From the NCBI RefSeq assembly GCF_945859685.1, contig NC_079148.1, positions 44,465,946 through 44,529,945 of the forward strand: DNA of 64,000 nt. Direction: 5' to 3'. This document shows positions 22,171-33,415 of the stretch, piece after piece. The position numbers and the translations under genes are program-made. This DNA is from Eupeodes corollae. Lineage: Eukaryota > Arthropoda > Insecta > Diptera > Syrphidae. How positions within the stretch are numbered: the stretch's first letter is position 1; every line of letters begins with the position of its first letter. The notes beneath the pieces are model-generated. The model was not told the DNA's origin, ran no database searches, and saw nothing but the letters and a program-made list of their open reading frames with translations.

Positions 22171-23829
22171 TTTAGTGTGCATGAGCCCGAAAGAGCGCAT
22201 TATTTTGACAAAATTGTAATTACATTCCTATCTTTCATCCAAATTAGTGCATTTGGTACACATTTATATGATATATTTAATCAACAATCTATTTTAAAGA
22301 GTCTATCAAGAAGTATTATCTTGGTAACTTTGTATATAATGATTTTAAAATATTATTCTTTACGAATAAGGTTGTTTCACACATGATTTACTGGCCTTCG
22401 CCTATATAAAAAAATAAATACTTAGTACCTACAAGTTAAAGAAACTGGCCAGAGAGAGTATATGTATTTTCTATTAGAATCACTTTTTCAACGCATACAC
22501 ATTGTACCTATTTATAAAGGTATTACGTACAACTTCTACAACTACTGCTTACGTGTCACTTCTTAACTAAAATCCAAAACGCCCAAGAGCCTGACTGTAA
22601 ACAACACATGAACAGCAATTTCTTGTACTTGTTCGTATGTTTGTTTCTTAAAACTTTAGTGAACAAAATAGACTGAACGTAATAACTCCATGTTTGCGCT
22701 CAAAACTTAAGAAGGAATGTAGTATGTACCTTCTAGGCACTAATAACATTCCTTCATTATCATCATAAACATGTCCTTATCTATCTATCTGCATAAAGCT
22801 AAGCACGCCAAGTGAACTATTCTATTGGCGTTTTAAACATCTACCTGCTACCTAACTACACAACCAATAGGCGATCGCCTTGCAATTTAAACATTCATGG
22901 TCTGCCTCCTTCTTATCTTATTTATTTTCCATCCTGGTTCTTCTAGCTTTATAGGTAATAGAAATCATTTTTCATATACAAAGATCGTACACAAGTAAAA
23001 CAAGACTTATGAATGTAAATAAAAACAAATATCGGTAAAAGATCCTAAACAGCTGACTTAAGCATGCAAAAGTTTGTTTCATCCCCTTATTAGATACAAT
23101 ATTAAGCCATTTTGTTTGTTATATGAAGTGCATTGATATAAATAAAACAAAAACAAATTCATCAACCTTCATATGGAAGCTCTTTATGTGAAAACATATA
23201 CAAGAGTAGACTTTTTGGGTCGAAAATTAATTATCTCCCTTAATCTGCTGGCTGCTTGCGTGAATGGAAATAATATTTTTTTCTCGCTCCCGCTGAATTT
23301 CTCCACTTTCGATACTAACGCCAACGACTCGGTATCTGGTCGCCCTAAAAGTTTCGGCTCATGAGAGTACTATGGTTTTTATATACAAAGATCGTGCGGT
23401 TTTTTTTGAAAAATTAAATGGCATTGATATCTTTGAGGACAAACTTATTTTACAGGTATATTTTTAAATCTTATATAAGTACTTTTTTAAACAGACTCTT
23501 TGCATACAGGAGCAAGTTCGTGCGACCCAGTCGTGCATTTTATTTTAGTTGTTATTGGGATTTTTCTAGAAATTTTATGAAAACTTTAAATCGAAAGCGA
23601 ATTTGTTTTGTTTTTTGCAGACTAAAATTTAATTGGGTTCTTATGACAAAAGTTTTCTTTGTTCTTTAACTTTATAAAACACAAAGCTGAACTCGAATGT
23701 TATATCCATTAGGTATGGTCTTAAACCAAACCCTTACTGATAAGTTCCCATCTTCTCTGCCAATTTTTCTAGCTTAAATATTTTGTGTGAGATAAATAAT
23801 TTGAAGTCAATATCTTTCAACAAATTATT
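22171..23829. other. No gene seen; one short B-repeat fragment
   Basis: AT-rich sequence with short ORFs only. At about 23390-23475 a piece matching the end of repeat B1 recurs (TGGCATTGATATC ... GAGGACAAACTTATTTTACAGG). TATACAAAGATCGT is found twice, near 22976 and 23382. Confidence 0.55.
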
Positions 23830-24713
23830 ATTATATCTATTTTTGTTAACGAGATTTTTAGTCAAAACCTTTTTTTTTAACAAATTAAGTTCTTGATTTT
23901 TTTTTCTTGAAAGTTTTTATTTTTTATATAAAAAATATTTCTAGGAAAATTTTGAACAGTTATCGAGATTCAAAAATCATTTTCTTTCAGATTTTATGTA
24001 CTATTTCTTGCAATTTTAATTTTTTATAAAAAATCTAACTGTTTGATTTTTTTTTGAATGTTACTGAATGTCAAAAACTATGTTTTTTTATAAGATGAAA
24101 TTAGTTTGATCCCAATAATTTAAATTTTTAAAAAGTTATTTGAGTCAAAAATTAATTTTTACCAACTTTTAGTAATGCTTTTTTTAGGTTTTTAATTTTA
24201 ATAAAAAAACTGTCAATTCAATTTTCTCAAATATTCGAAATGAAAACCATTTTTTTTCAGTTTTTGTCTATGTTAATAAAAAACGTTAATTGGATTCTTT
24301 TACAAAAATATATTTGTTTGGTATCACGTTGCATTACATAATATAAAATATAATTCAAGGCGCTAGCATTTTTGGTTCTTGAGATGTTGGCGTTTATCAA
24401 AATTTTCACATTTTCTTTTAATTGCTTTGGTAAAAAAAACACAAACTTAAATTTTTTGAGAGTCCTTTCTTTATTATTATCTGTATAACAAAATTTTTTG
24501 AAGTCGGTATCTTTGCTGGTTTTTGAGCTATTTACGAAGAAGAAAACTTCGTGAAAGTACAGACGTACCGTACATACAGGCGCACACACTTACACCTCTC
24601 TACAAAGCTTTTATTTCCGCTTTGGGGACCCTGAAACGTCGAGAAATGCCAACATTTTCAAATCGACAAACCAGACGGGTTACAATAACTTTCTATGGAA
24701 AGTTAAAAATAAG
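23830..24713 (-). repeat. Family R repeat R6, degenerate
   Basis: Reverse orientation. The family 5' end lies at about 24690-24713 as CTTTCTATGGAAAGTT. The body contains ACTGTCAATTCAATTTT and ACCAACTTTTAGTAAT, the complements of the minisatellite motifs, and degrades toward 23830. Confidence 0.65.
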
Positions 24714-24720
24714 TTATTAA

Positions 24721-25350
24721 TTACTTAAGTGTGGTTCGTAGCTCGTCCTGCTCTGGCTACATGTAGACTAGGTCCATATGATTCAATTTGGGTCTTAAGA
24801 AATTAGTTATATCGTTTCGTTATGTAGCGCTCGCTGTTGAAGGTGACCGCCTCACTAACGTAGTTTTCAAAAAGTACTGACCAATTCCGACGCCCTGCCT
24901 AAAACTCACACCAAACATTAACTTTTTGGGGAACCTCAAGTGGGTTGGTATCGTCAATTATACGGAAATTTTGCTTGTAAACAAAGCCATTCATCCTCCT
25001 GGGTCAGTTGAATCTTGTACGGGTGTAGGTCCAGGTCCCAGTTCCGACGCGAAATTCGCCAAATTGAAGTTTGCAAAAGGCCTAATTCTTGTGCACGCCT
25101 AGGAATAGACTGCCTCGGGTTCTGCTGTACACTTTCACGGAATACGGCGATTTTCCCGGCCGAACTTAGCTTTCTTTGAACATACGAGTGTTGTCGGGTT
25201 GTTTACTGAACCAGCCGTCTCAAATTTGTCCACCAAAAAGTAGACTGTGAAGGGTCACCACGTCTACCGTAAAATGGGCGCAATGCGCTGATGTGACATA
25301 AACAACTGAATAATAAACAAAAGATTTGACAGATATCAGCAAAACAAAAT
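24721..25350 (-). pseudogene. Mariner-type transposase remnant (M2)
   Basis: The minus strand, with frameshifts, reads a helix-turn-helix part (RRAQELGLLQTSIWRI near 25060-25115, then DLDLHPYKIQLTQE near 25000-25050). The central catalytic region follows (KQNFRIIDDTNP near 24945-24985 and VPQKVNVWCEF near 24910-24945), then ERYITKRYN near 24810-24840. The block of the second Asp (normally WFQQDG) is recognisable only as PEQDE near 24735. Several stops and frame breaks are present. Same subgroup as the other mariner remnants in the window. Confidence 0.72.
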
Positions 25351-25361
25351 GACCGCCAGGC

Positions 25362-26276
25362 AGGGCCAGATTTAAAGGTCTATAGGCCTCGGTGAAATAA
25401 AGAAGCGGGAAGGGAGCCCGTCCCAAATTTTTTTCAAAATAGAGTACACCATTTTTTTTTCAGTCGAGTTTTTCAATAAATAATTTATTGTGAAACCAAG
25501 TATTGAACAAACACATATAAATATAAACGGAAAAAAGTATTATCTGAAATTAAATTTTGGGGTTAACGAACGGAACCTTTCAAGCTAACTGACATGACCA
25601 CTCCCTTTGTTTGCATGCTCTTTCAAATAGGTTGTCAGGATTGGTTCATACTCGGCTAACAATTCCAAAATGCCCAGGAAATTTTAAATTCTTGTTAAGC
25701 CAACAATCTCATTGTAACCTCGTAAGACTAATCCGCGTTCAGCAATGAATTTAATGATACTTACGATAATTCTCAGGATTTTTCGCCAATACTCAATTTC
25801 TTAAGCCTCTTGCATTGCTGCTTTCTGTGACTTTTCCCCGATGCACTAAACTCATTTCTGATTCCAAATGAGTTTTCGAAATCTCATGTTCATAGAGACG
25901 CTCGGTTTCATGCTTTCAGTCACTGAAACCTTCTTGACTGAGTTTTATCTCCAGGGTGATCTAAGGAACTGAACAAAAAAAAATTGTCGATACTCGGAAT
26001 CAAATACCCAACCTCCGAGGTTGCGGGCAAGTACCATCCCTCTCAGATATTAAGCAATTGGGGTACTCCCTCAAGATGGATATTAAATTGGAAGTGCTTC
26101 TTATCAGGGCCATTTGAGACATTAATATTTCACTGATTGTCTGATTGGAGTGAACAAATGTAGATCAATGATTTCTGTTATTTAAGATTATTATAGAAGT
26201 TTCTATTGTAGGGGTCTTCCGTTTGTGGAGGACCCGGGACCTTCGCCCAAGTTGCCCTCCCCTCAATCCAGCCCTA
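25362..26276 (-). mobile_element. hAT-type element fragment with near-perfect 8-bp TSD
   Basis: The ends are CAGGGCCAGATTTAAAGG on the left and CTCAATCCAGCCCTA on the right; on the complementary strand the right end reads TAGGGCTGGATTGAG, so they form a short imperfect inverted repeat of hAT style. Flanking octamers are CCGCCAGG (25354-25361) and CCGCCATG (26277-26284), identical at 7 of 8 positions, as expected for an old hAT insertion. The interior holds a broken transposase-type coding fragment. Confidence 0.75.
25575..25975 (-). pseudogene. hAT transposase fragment (TTF-type finger, DUF4371-like)
   Basis: The minus strand reads a zinc-finger-end block (FSD-KHETERLYEHEISKTH, about 25870-25940), then EIEYWRKILRIIVSIIKF and RGLVLRGYNE (about 25705-25805). 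NFLGILELLAEYEPIL and KEHANKGSGHVS follow (about 25595-25690). This order is characteristic of the zinc finger MYM-type/DUF4371 group of domesticated and mobile hAT proteins. Stops and frame changes occur between blocks, and the RNase-H-like catalytic fold and dimerisation region are absent. Confidence 0.75.
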
Positions 26277-26564
26277 CCGCCATGGGTGCCAAAATCTACC
26301 CGCACCAATTTTAAAACCCATATAATAAGTATTCGTTTTACATTTAAATTTCCTTCAAAAACGACATCCCGTTTTTGATAGTTAAATGTTTCTTTTGGTT
26401 TGAAAGAAGATATGTTAGTCTTTTTTTGAAACAAATTAGAATTTTTGATTATTAATTCAAATATTTGTGTGAACAATATTATTATTTTGGTCTTGAACTA
26501 AATAAATTCAACGCTTAACGTGACTCTGCTGTAAACCTTAGTTTCTAAGTTAGAACTCAATCGA

Positions 26565-26790
26565 TCAAACAATTAGGGCTGTAGGAACACCCACAAACAG
26601 AGGACAGACACGCAAATGTACAGATGTACAGACGAACGGAATCGCAGGACACAATTGTTTAGATTTCTCTACCATCCTTATGTCATGTTTGGTTAAAATA
26701 TCGAGTTCAAATTTTTGTACGAATGCAATACTTGTCATAAATACCTTCATATATGTGTTGCCTATAAGTAAATTAAAAGGACATGTACCT
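26565..26790 (-). repeat. Family B repeat copy B2, partial
   Basis: The complement reads GACAAGTATTGCATTCGTAC, AAATTTGAACTCGATATTTT, AACCAAACATGACATAAGG, ATGGTAGAGAA and a TCTGTACATCTGTAC tract. These are in the same order as repeat B1 near 21320-21445. The terminal stem is eroded. Confidence 0.65.
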
Positions 26791-26799
26791 ACATTCATT

Positions 26800-27768
26800 A
26801 CTATTTTTTTTAAAGAAATTAAGATTTAAATTTCAAGCAGACAATACTATTTCTAGAACTGAAATGTCAAATGCCAAACCTGTTAGTAGATTTATCAAAC
26901 AAATAAAGTAACACCCCAAGTAGGTACTTTTGAGTAATAAAAATACCAACAAAAAAATATAAAAATATGTAAACAGAAAAAGAAAACACACGCACACTCA
27001 TATACGAAAGAAAGTTTTCTTTAACTTTGGCATTCATTTTTATACTTTAGTTTTAAGAACTCTTAAGGGGCCACTATATGACGAGTAAGTATTATAATGT
27101 TACAAGACTGAGACCGGATAAAGTAAGAAACTCAGCAGGAATAAAATCAAGTATATACATAAGTACACACATACATACATAAGCATAAATGCTATAGGTT
27201 AGGTATATTGAATAAGGCCAAGGATTATTTTAATGAATGTGTTCAGAATTATTATGTCGAGAAGTATAAGCGTTTATATACTCTATGTTCGTGAAATGGT
27301 TTTGCCTTTTAATGAAGATTTGAATAGGACCTTAGAGTGTGGTTAGTGGTTTTATTGGGAAAAGTTGTAAGCTATAAGTTGATTGATATAAGTAAATAGA
27401 ATATTTGTTTTGTTTTGTTTAAGGGTTTGTATCTCTTAAAGGGAATAAATTGAATGATAATTAAAAGCGTGATTGACTATAGATAAAATAGAATCAAAGG
27501 AGATTAACAAGATATAGAATTTATAGAATTTCAAAGTAATAATAAACTTTAAAATTGTTTGTTGAAATACGAACAACAAAATGAAATATGAAATTAGTAC
27601 TTGTTTTTTAAAAGTGTTACAACTATTTAATTTAGCTCTCGCAATTATGATCGAAAACGAATGCGAAAGTTTCAGATCTTTTTTGTTAATATTGTCAGAA
27701 TTATGTAAGTCTATAATTTTACCATGAATCGAGAGATTTTGGAAGACTTGGTAGCTTGGACGCCATTT
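26800..27768. other. No gene seen, about 1 kb
   Basis: AT-rich sequence with CACACATACATACATA-type stretches near 27165-27180. No domain, RNA gene or shared repeat was recognised. Confidence 0.55.
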
Positions 27769-28974
27769 ATTAACTTCCTATAGGAAGTAATGGGACCGAT
27801 TTGTCAAATCGAAAATTTTGACATTTCTCGAAGTTTCAAGGTCCCAGAGTCGAAATAAAAGATTTTTAAAAAGATGTCTGTGCGTGCGTGCGTCAAGAAC
27901 CAGAAGAGATATCGTTTACAAATAATGTCGTTTACAATAATGTTATACAGATAATAAGGCAGAAAGGGTTCTTAAGAAAATTGCTTGGGTGGTTTTTTTT
28001 ACCATAACAGTTTGAAAGAAAGGTGAACATTTTGGTTAACCCTAAATATCTTACGCACCAAAAACGCTAGAGACTTGAATTAAATTTTATATAATATATT
28101 TTAATGTGATATCAAAGAAGTATATTTTTTGAAAAAAATCTATTTAATGTTTTTTTTTTTTATAAATCAAAAAAACTGAAAAAAAATGTCTAACCTCCAA
28201 AATTTTACGAATAAAATATTATTATATCTCTAAAACAATTTTTTGCAACGGAGAATAATGTTTTTGACATCTGATAAAATTTTATGAAAAATCGAACTGA
28301 CAGTTTTTTTTATAAAAAATAAAAAGCTAAAAAAACATTACTCAAAGTTGGTAAAAATTGAATATCGATTCAAATATCTTCTCAAAAACTTTAAATTTAG
28401 GCTTCAAACTTATTTTTTCTTATAAGAAATATTGTTTTCAACATTCTGAAAAATGTTGAGAAAAATCGAATTGACAGTTTTTTTTACAAAAAATAAAAAC
28501 CTAAAAACAAAATTAATAAAAGTTGGTAAAAATTGATTTTCGACTCAAATATCTTTTCAAAACTTTGAAATATTGGCTTCAAACCAATTTTATATTATAA
28601 GAAATATTGTTTTCAACATTCGATAAAATTTTGAAAAAAATCGAATTGACAGTTTGACAAAAAATAAAACTCTAAAAAAAACAATACCAAAACTTGGTCA
28701 AAATTTACTTTCGACTCAAATAGCTTTTCAAAAATTAAAAATATTGGCTTCAAACTTATTTTATTTCACAGAAAATATTGTTTTTAATATTCAGTAATAT
28801 TTATATAAAAATCCAACAGTCCATTTTTTCATAAAAAATAAAATCTACAAAAAATAGTACGCAAATTTGGTAAAAATTGATAGGAGTATAAATAGGCAAA
28901 CTTTTTTTAGCAAGACAAATTGACAGACGGGATGGGAAGTTATCAGTGTGGGTCGCATCCCAGCCTCTTTTTTC
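27769..28974 (+). repeat. Family R repeat R4
   Basis: Starts TTAACTTCCTATAGGAAG (27770-27787), followed by the GACATTTCTCGA block, GTGCGTGCGTGCGTC and about four minisatellite units. The 3' end matches R2 almost base for base: GACGGGATGGGAAGTTATC (28928-28946), GTCGCATCCCAGCCTC and a T-run. R2 and R4 together define the 3' terminus of the family. Confidence 0.8.
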
Positions 28975-29130
28975 TATTTTGTAACGAATTTTTTTTTAAG
29001 ACGTGTGGTTTTGAATCCGGTAATACTTTTTTCTGAGTTGGTATTTTTGACAGTTAATATTTGCTTTTTATTCTCAGTTTGATTTGGACTTATTTCTGAA
29101 CAACGTTTGCCAATCCTAAAAATGTAGTGG

Positions 29131-30240
29131 GTGATTTTTTAAAAGCTATAGGAAAGTTTTTTTTTGTAAACACATAAAATTCAGAAAAATGCATGAAATC
29201 TTTAATTGATTCGATAGTACGGTCCATATAATATAATGTTTGAAGATTATTTCATGCAAATTTTGACCTTGACTGCGCTTTAAATGGTCCATCCGCTTAG
29301 TCCAATTTTGGCATACCCTTTCCAACATTTCGGCCGGTCTGTTCAATTTCGGACGTACTGTTAAGTGCAGATATTTGTTCGTAAGCCACACTACACAAAT
29401 GTGGAACGCTTAACCAGGCTCAATATTTCCCACTCATTACAATGTGCAGACATTTAAAACCAATGTTGAAACCACATATCACGCAAGTTAAGCTCTTGCA
29501 TTTTGGCCACAAAAAAGTTGAATAGCATCTCACGGTAGCGGTCACCATTCGCAGTTACGATGCGACTCTCATCATCTCTGAAGAAGTACGGTCCAGTGAT
29601 ACCATCAGCCCATAAACCGCTCCAAACTGTGACTTTTTCTGGATGCATCCAGAAAACAATGGTTCTACAATGCTTCTGGCTGATATCACTCCAAAATCGA
29701 AAATTCTGCTTATTAACATATCCATTGAGACGAAAATGTGCTTCGTCGTTGGACACAATTTTTCGGTAAAACAGTGGATCTTCGGCCATCTTTCGAAGTG
29801 CTCATTCAACAAAAGTTTTACAGTAGGTTTTTCGGTTTCAATTCTTATACCAGCTGTATTTTGAAAGGCATCACACCTAAATCCTTCCCCAAAATGTTCC
29901 TATTTGTCGAGTTTATGGCGACGAATTGATAATCGATAATTTCTTCAGTCCACACCCTACGTAGGCGTGTAGGTTGTTTAATGTTAAACGATGTAAATTT
30001 GGTGCGAAATTTATTTACATAGCTCGAATAGCCGTTTCAGTGGGTCGATTAAACTGACCATTAAATGGAAAAAGCAAGCGATGAACTTTCTTAACAGAGC
30101 ACGGATTTTGATAATACAATTTAATAATTTGCAAGCGTTGTTCGTTTGTTAGAAGATTCATGGTAAAATTAAAGGACAAACTGAAGATGATTGACAGTGA
30201 AACAAAATACAAAACGTGCGTCAGCTATTTAAAACAGTGT
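29131..30240 (-). pseudogene. Mariner-type element M3 with a jockey segment inside
   Basis: On the minus strand the transposase starts at about 30161 (MNLLTNEQRLQIIKLYYQNP), a DUF4817-type N-terminus. It continues through GKDLGVMPFKIQLV (about 29860-29905) to the first catalytic Asp block, SNDEAHFRLNGYVNKQNFRF (about 29700-29755), then VTVWSGLWADGITGPYFF (about 29585-29640). It reaches MWFQ at about 29466, exactly where the second Asp should follow, and there the sequence switches to a jockey fragment (29346-29463). Transposase reading resumes with RPAEMLERVCQNWTKRMDHL (about 29275-29340), the normal C-terminal block. The low-coordinate end, GTGGGTGATTTTTTAAAAGC, resembles a mariner terminus. 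Catalytic residues two and three are lost. Confidence 0.8.
29346..29463 (+). pseudogene. Jockey-type (family D) 3' fragment inside mariner M3
   Basis: TTTCGGACGTACTGTTAAGT, ACTACACAAATGTGGAACGC and CACTCATTACAATGTGCAGA match, in the same order, the C-terminal coding and 3' part of the family D copy at 44640-44760. It occupies the space between the second Asp block and the C-terminus of the mariner transposase. Confidence 0.75.
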
Positions 30241-30284
30241 TGCCAAAAAGATAATATCTCGGGTCGTGAGTCGTTGGTGTGTTC

Positions 30285-30437
30285 TCCAAAATCGACAATT
30301 CGAATGTTTTTTTGTGGATATATGTGAAGTCGATTGTCTACGCAGAAGAGACCTGGACGATTGCGGCCTTGGAAGAAAATTTTCGACGCGCCATTGCTGA
30401 CATACGGCCCCAAGTACTGCAAAAAGTGGTTTAAAAT
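30285..30437 (+). pseudogene. Mariner-type transposase C-terminal fragment (M4)
   Basis: The plus strand reads FLWIYVKSIVYAEETWTIAA followed by LEENFRRAIADIRPQVLQKVV (about 30310-30432). This is the standard C-terminal block of mariner-type transposases, after the third catalytic residue. It lies next to M3 but on the opposite strand, so it is a separate insertion or a rearranged piece. Confidence 0.72.
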
Positions 30438-30600
30438 TGAGCTTCTCAGCAACTTCCCGAAATAATTTTTAAACAGATTATTAAATCTTTGCCTCTGCTA
30501 CATTTTTGGAAAGAACAATAAATTATATTCCCTTTTTTGTCTTGAAAACAACACGTTAAAATAGAACCCTTTATAATATGAAATAAGTCTGCAGTCAATA

Positions 30601-30825
30601 TCGCGACATATAGGAACTTTATGACAAGTATTGCATTCAAAAATTTGAATTCGAAAGTCTAATCTATATAACGATGGTAGATAAGTCGAAAAAGTGGGTA
30701 TCCCAATTCCGTCCGTCTTTATGTCTGTCCTCGATTTTACAGCTCAAACTATTAGGTCAATTGAGTTCATACTTGGAAGTTAAGGTCTTAAGTCGATTCA
30801 AGCATACCCCCCAATAGAACCGTTA
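30601..30825 (+). repeat. Family B repeat copy B3, left part
   Basis: GCGACATATAGGAACTTTAT, ACGATGGTAGATAAGTCGAA and GGTCAATTGAGTTCATACTT match B1 at 21299-21500 in order. The copy is cut at the AGAACCGTT motif by repeat R5. B-like sequence resumes after R5 at about 32050-32160 (ACTAATTTTAATAATTTTTG). Confidence 0.72.
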
Positions 30826-32050
30826 TTAACTTCAAAAAGGAAGTTATTGTAATGTGTCCAATTTGTAAAATTGAAAGTTTTGACATTTGTCGACGTTTCA
30901 AGGTCCAAAGGGTCGAAATGAAAGATTTTAAAAAAGATGTCTGTGCGTGCGTGTGTACGTACGTTCCTACGTCCGTACGTTCGTGACTTTTTTTCGGCGT
31001 CCATAGCTCAAAAACCTGTAGAGATATCGACTTCAAATAAATTTTGGGCTCTCCAAAGAATTGCGTGGCTGGTTTTTTTACCATAGCAGTTTAAAAAAGG
31101 GTATACATTTTGGTTAACCCTAAATATCTCACAAACCAATGGCACTAGAGACTTGAATTAAGTTTTGTGTTATATATTGTAACATGATACCAAACCAGTA
31201 TATTTTTGGAAACAAAAAATTAACGATATTTTTATAAATTGAAAAACAAAATTTGTGTCCTCGAAAATTTTACGAATAAAACATGAAAAAATTATCCAAC
31301 AAAATTTTATGCAACGAAAAATATCGGTTTTAACATCCTTTTTATAAAAAATAAAAACTTAAAAAAAAGATTGCTTAAAATTGGTAAAAATTGAATTTCG
31401 ACTAAAATATCTTTTCAAAACTTTGAGTTGTTGACTTTCAACTAATTTTATCTTATGACAAATTATTGTTGTAAGCATTCAGTTAAATTTTCAGATAAAT
31501 CTATTTGACAATTCTTTTACAAAAAACCTAAACAAAATTTAAGAAAGTTGGTAAAAATTGATTTTTGACTCAAATATTTTTTCAAAAATTTGAGATTATG
31601 GCTTCCAAGTAACTTTAAAAAATTTGGGAAAAAATAAATTGACAGTTTTTTAACAAAAAATAAAAACCTAAAACAACATTTCATTTATTTTCGACTCCAA
31701 TATTTTTTCAAAAATTAAAAATATTGTTTTCAAACTTATTATTTTATTTCACAGAAAACATTGTTTTCGATATTCAATAGTTTTTTATATAAAAATCCAA
31801 CAATACGTTTATTCATAAAAAATAAAATCTACACAAAATATTACGCAAATTTTGTTAAAATTGATGTTCCATTCTTGATATCTCTTAAATTACTTTCATT
31901 CATCCAATTTGTAAAAATTTAAGAAATGGTACTAAAGTTGGTAAAAATTTGTTTTAACTAAAAATTTATTTAACAAAACTAGATTTTCAAATACAACTAT
32001 TTCATTAGACACAAAATATTGTTGGTAAATTAAAAATTTTTAAGAATACT
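30826..32050 (+). repeat. Family R repeat R5, inserted in a B repeat
   Basis: Starts TTAACTTCAAAAAGGAAGTT, where the stem loop has drifted. It continues with the GACATTTGTCGACGTTTC block and the CGTACGTTC tract, then minisatellite units. The 3' side matches the R3 variant (CATCCAATTTGTAAAAATTT, then CTAGATTTTCAAATAC). Confidence 0.7.
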
Positions 32051-32160
32051 TCAAGTGAAATTTTGTTTGATTTTTAGTTTTCTTAAGAACCAATTAACTA
32101 ATTTTAATAATTTTTGTTCTACACAAAAAATTTTGATTTAAAAAACAATGTTAAATATTT

Positions 32161-33415
32161 TCTAATGAAAATTCGATTTATAAAAAATGGCTGTTCATTT
32201 TTTAACAAAATTCAAAAGTAAAACATGTATATAAAAGTTCTTAATAAGTTCATTATTTTAAAAACCGCTGTAATAATTTAAATACAGTTTTTGAATCTTA
32301 AAATACATGAAATATTTTAAAACACACGCATTTGAAACATGCACAAGTTAATTTGACAATTTTTGTTCTTGTAATTTATACTATTTCTTGTATGTTTATA
32401 TTTTCAATACAAAAAAAGTGTTAACTGAAACTTTCTTAAAATCTTAAAAAATGTCACGAACTATATCCGAATGTAGAATTATTATCTTAATTCACCATTT
32501 AAAAAGTGATGTCTGCATTTAGGCGTGTTCGCATATGTATGTTGTTATCTTCTAACCTGCAGATATAGTTTTTCGTACTTCATAGTCTAAAGAATGAGTA
32601 GAAGTATTTATATCAAGATTGAGTACTTTTTTTTAAAATAATTCTTTCCCACGAGTGATGCTTTTGACAACTTGTAAACTTGTTTGAAAACCTACAATTA
32701 ATGCTTGTTAAATTATTGAATATTGTTTTTTCAACTGCAATATTTTGAAAAAAATAATGATCTTGAATTTAAATGTTTTCCATTTTATTCAAAATATTTT
32801 TGTAAACGTTTCTAATAAAACTGAAAATGCCATCAGAATACGTTGAACTTAAAATGCTCAGCTTTTTTGAAGACACACAAGCAACCACAGTTTCACTGAT
32901 TAAGTTGAGACCTACATCTAAATGTATCCATTTTCTCATGTTTTAAATTTTTCGAAAACTAACTGCAAATCTTTTTTTTTTACTAAAATTAATCAACGTT
33001 AAAGTTTTATTTACGAAGCTTTAAGAGCTGTTTTTTTAAATTTATCAAAACGTAAAAAGATTGTCACTATCAACAAACTAACTATATTTGTGCTATGCAT
33101 GCATATCTATAACAATAATCATTCCTTACTCAAATACCATACAGATATCTGCCACTTCAATCTTCAAATGAGAAATAACCACTACAATAATAGGATTTCC
33201 TAATCTGAAATCGAATGTGAGTTGGTGAACCGATGATAATCCAAATCGAATTTTCCAACAAAAGTCTTATTGCCAACCATAGAAATACACTGTTAAAAAA
33301 TGGATTAATGTAATAAGAATAACATATTAGCTATTTTTCAATTAAATTGTTGGAATACTCTTCTTTATTTAATTATATAGAGCTCTTTTGGGAAGAAATT
33401 TTTTTATATGTATGT
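32161..33415. other. No gene seen, about 1.25 kb
   Basis: AT-rich sequence, partly resembling worn family B or R interior at the left. No domain or RNA gene was recognised. Confidence 0.5.
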
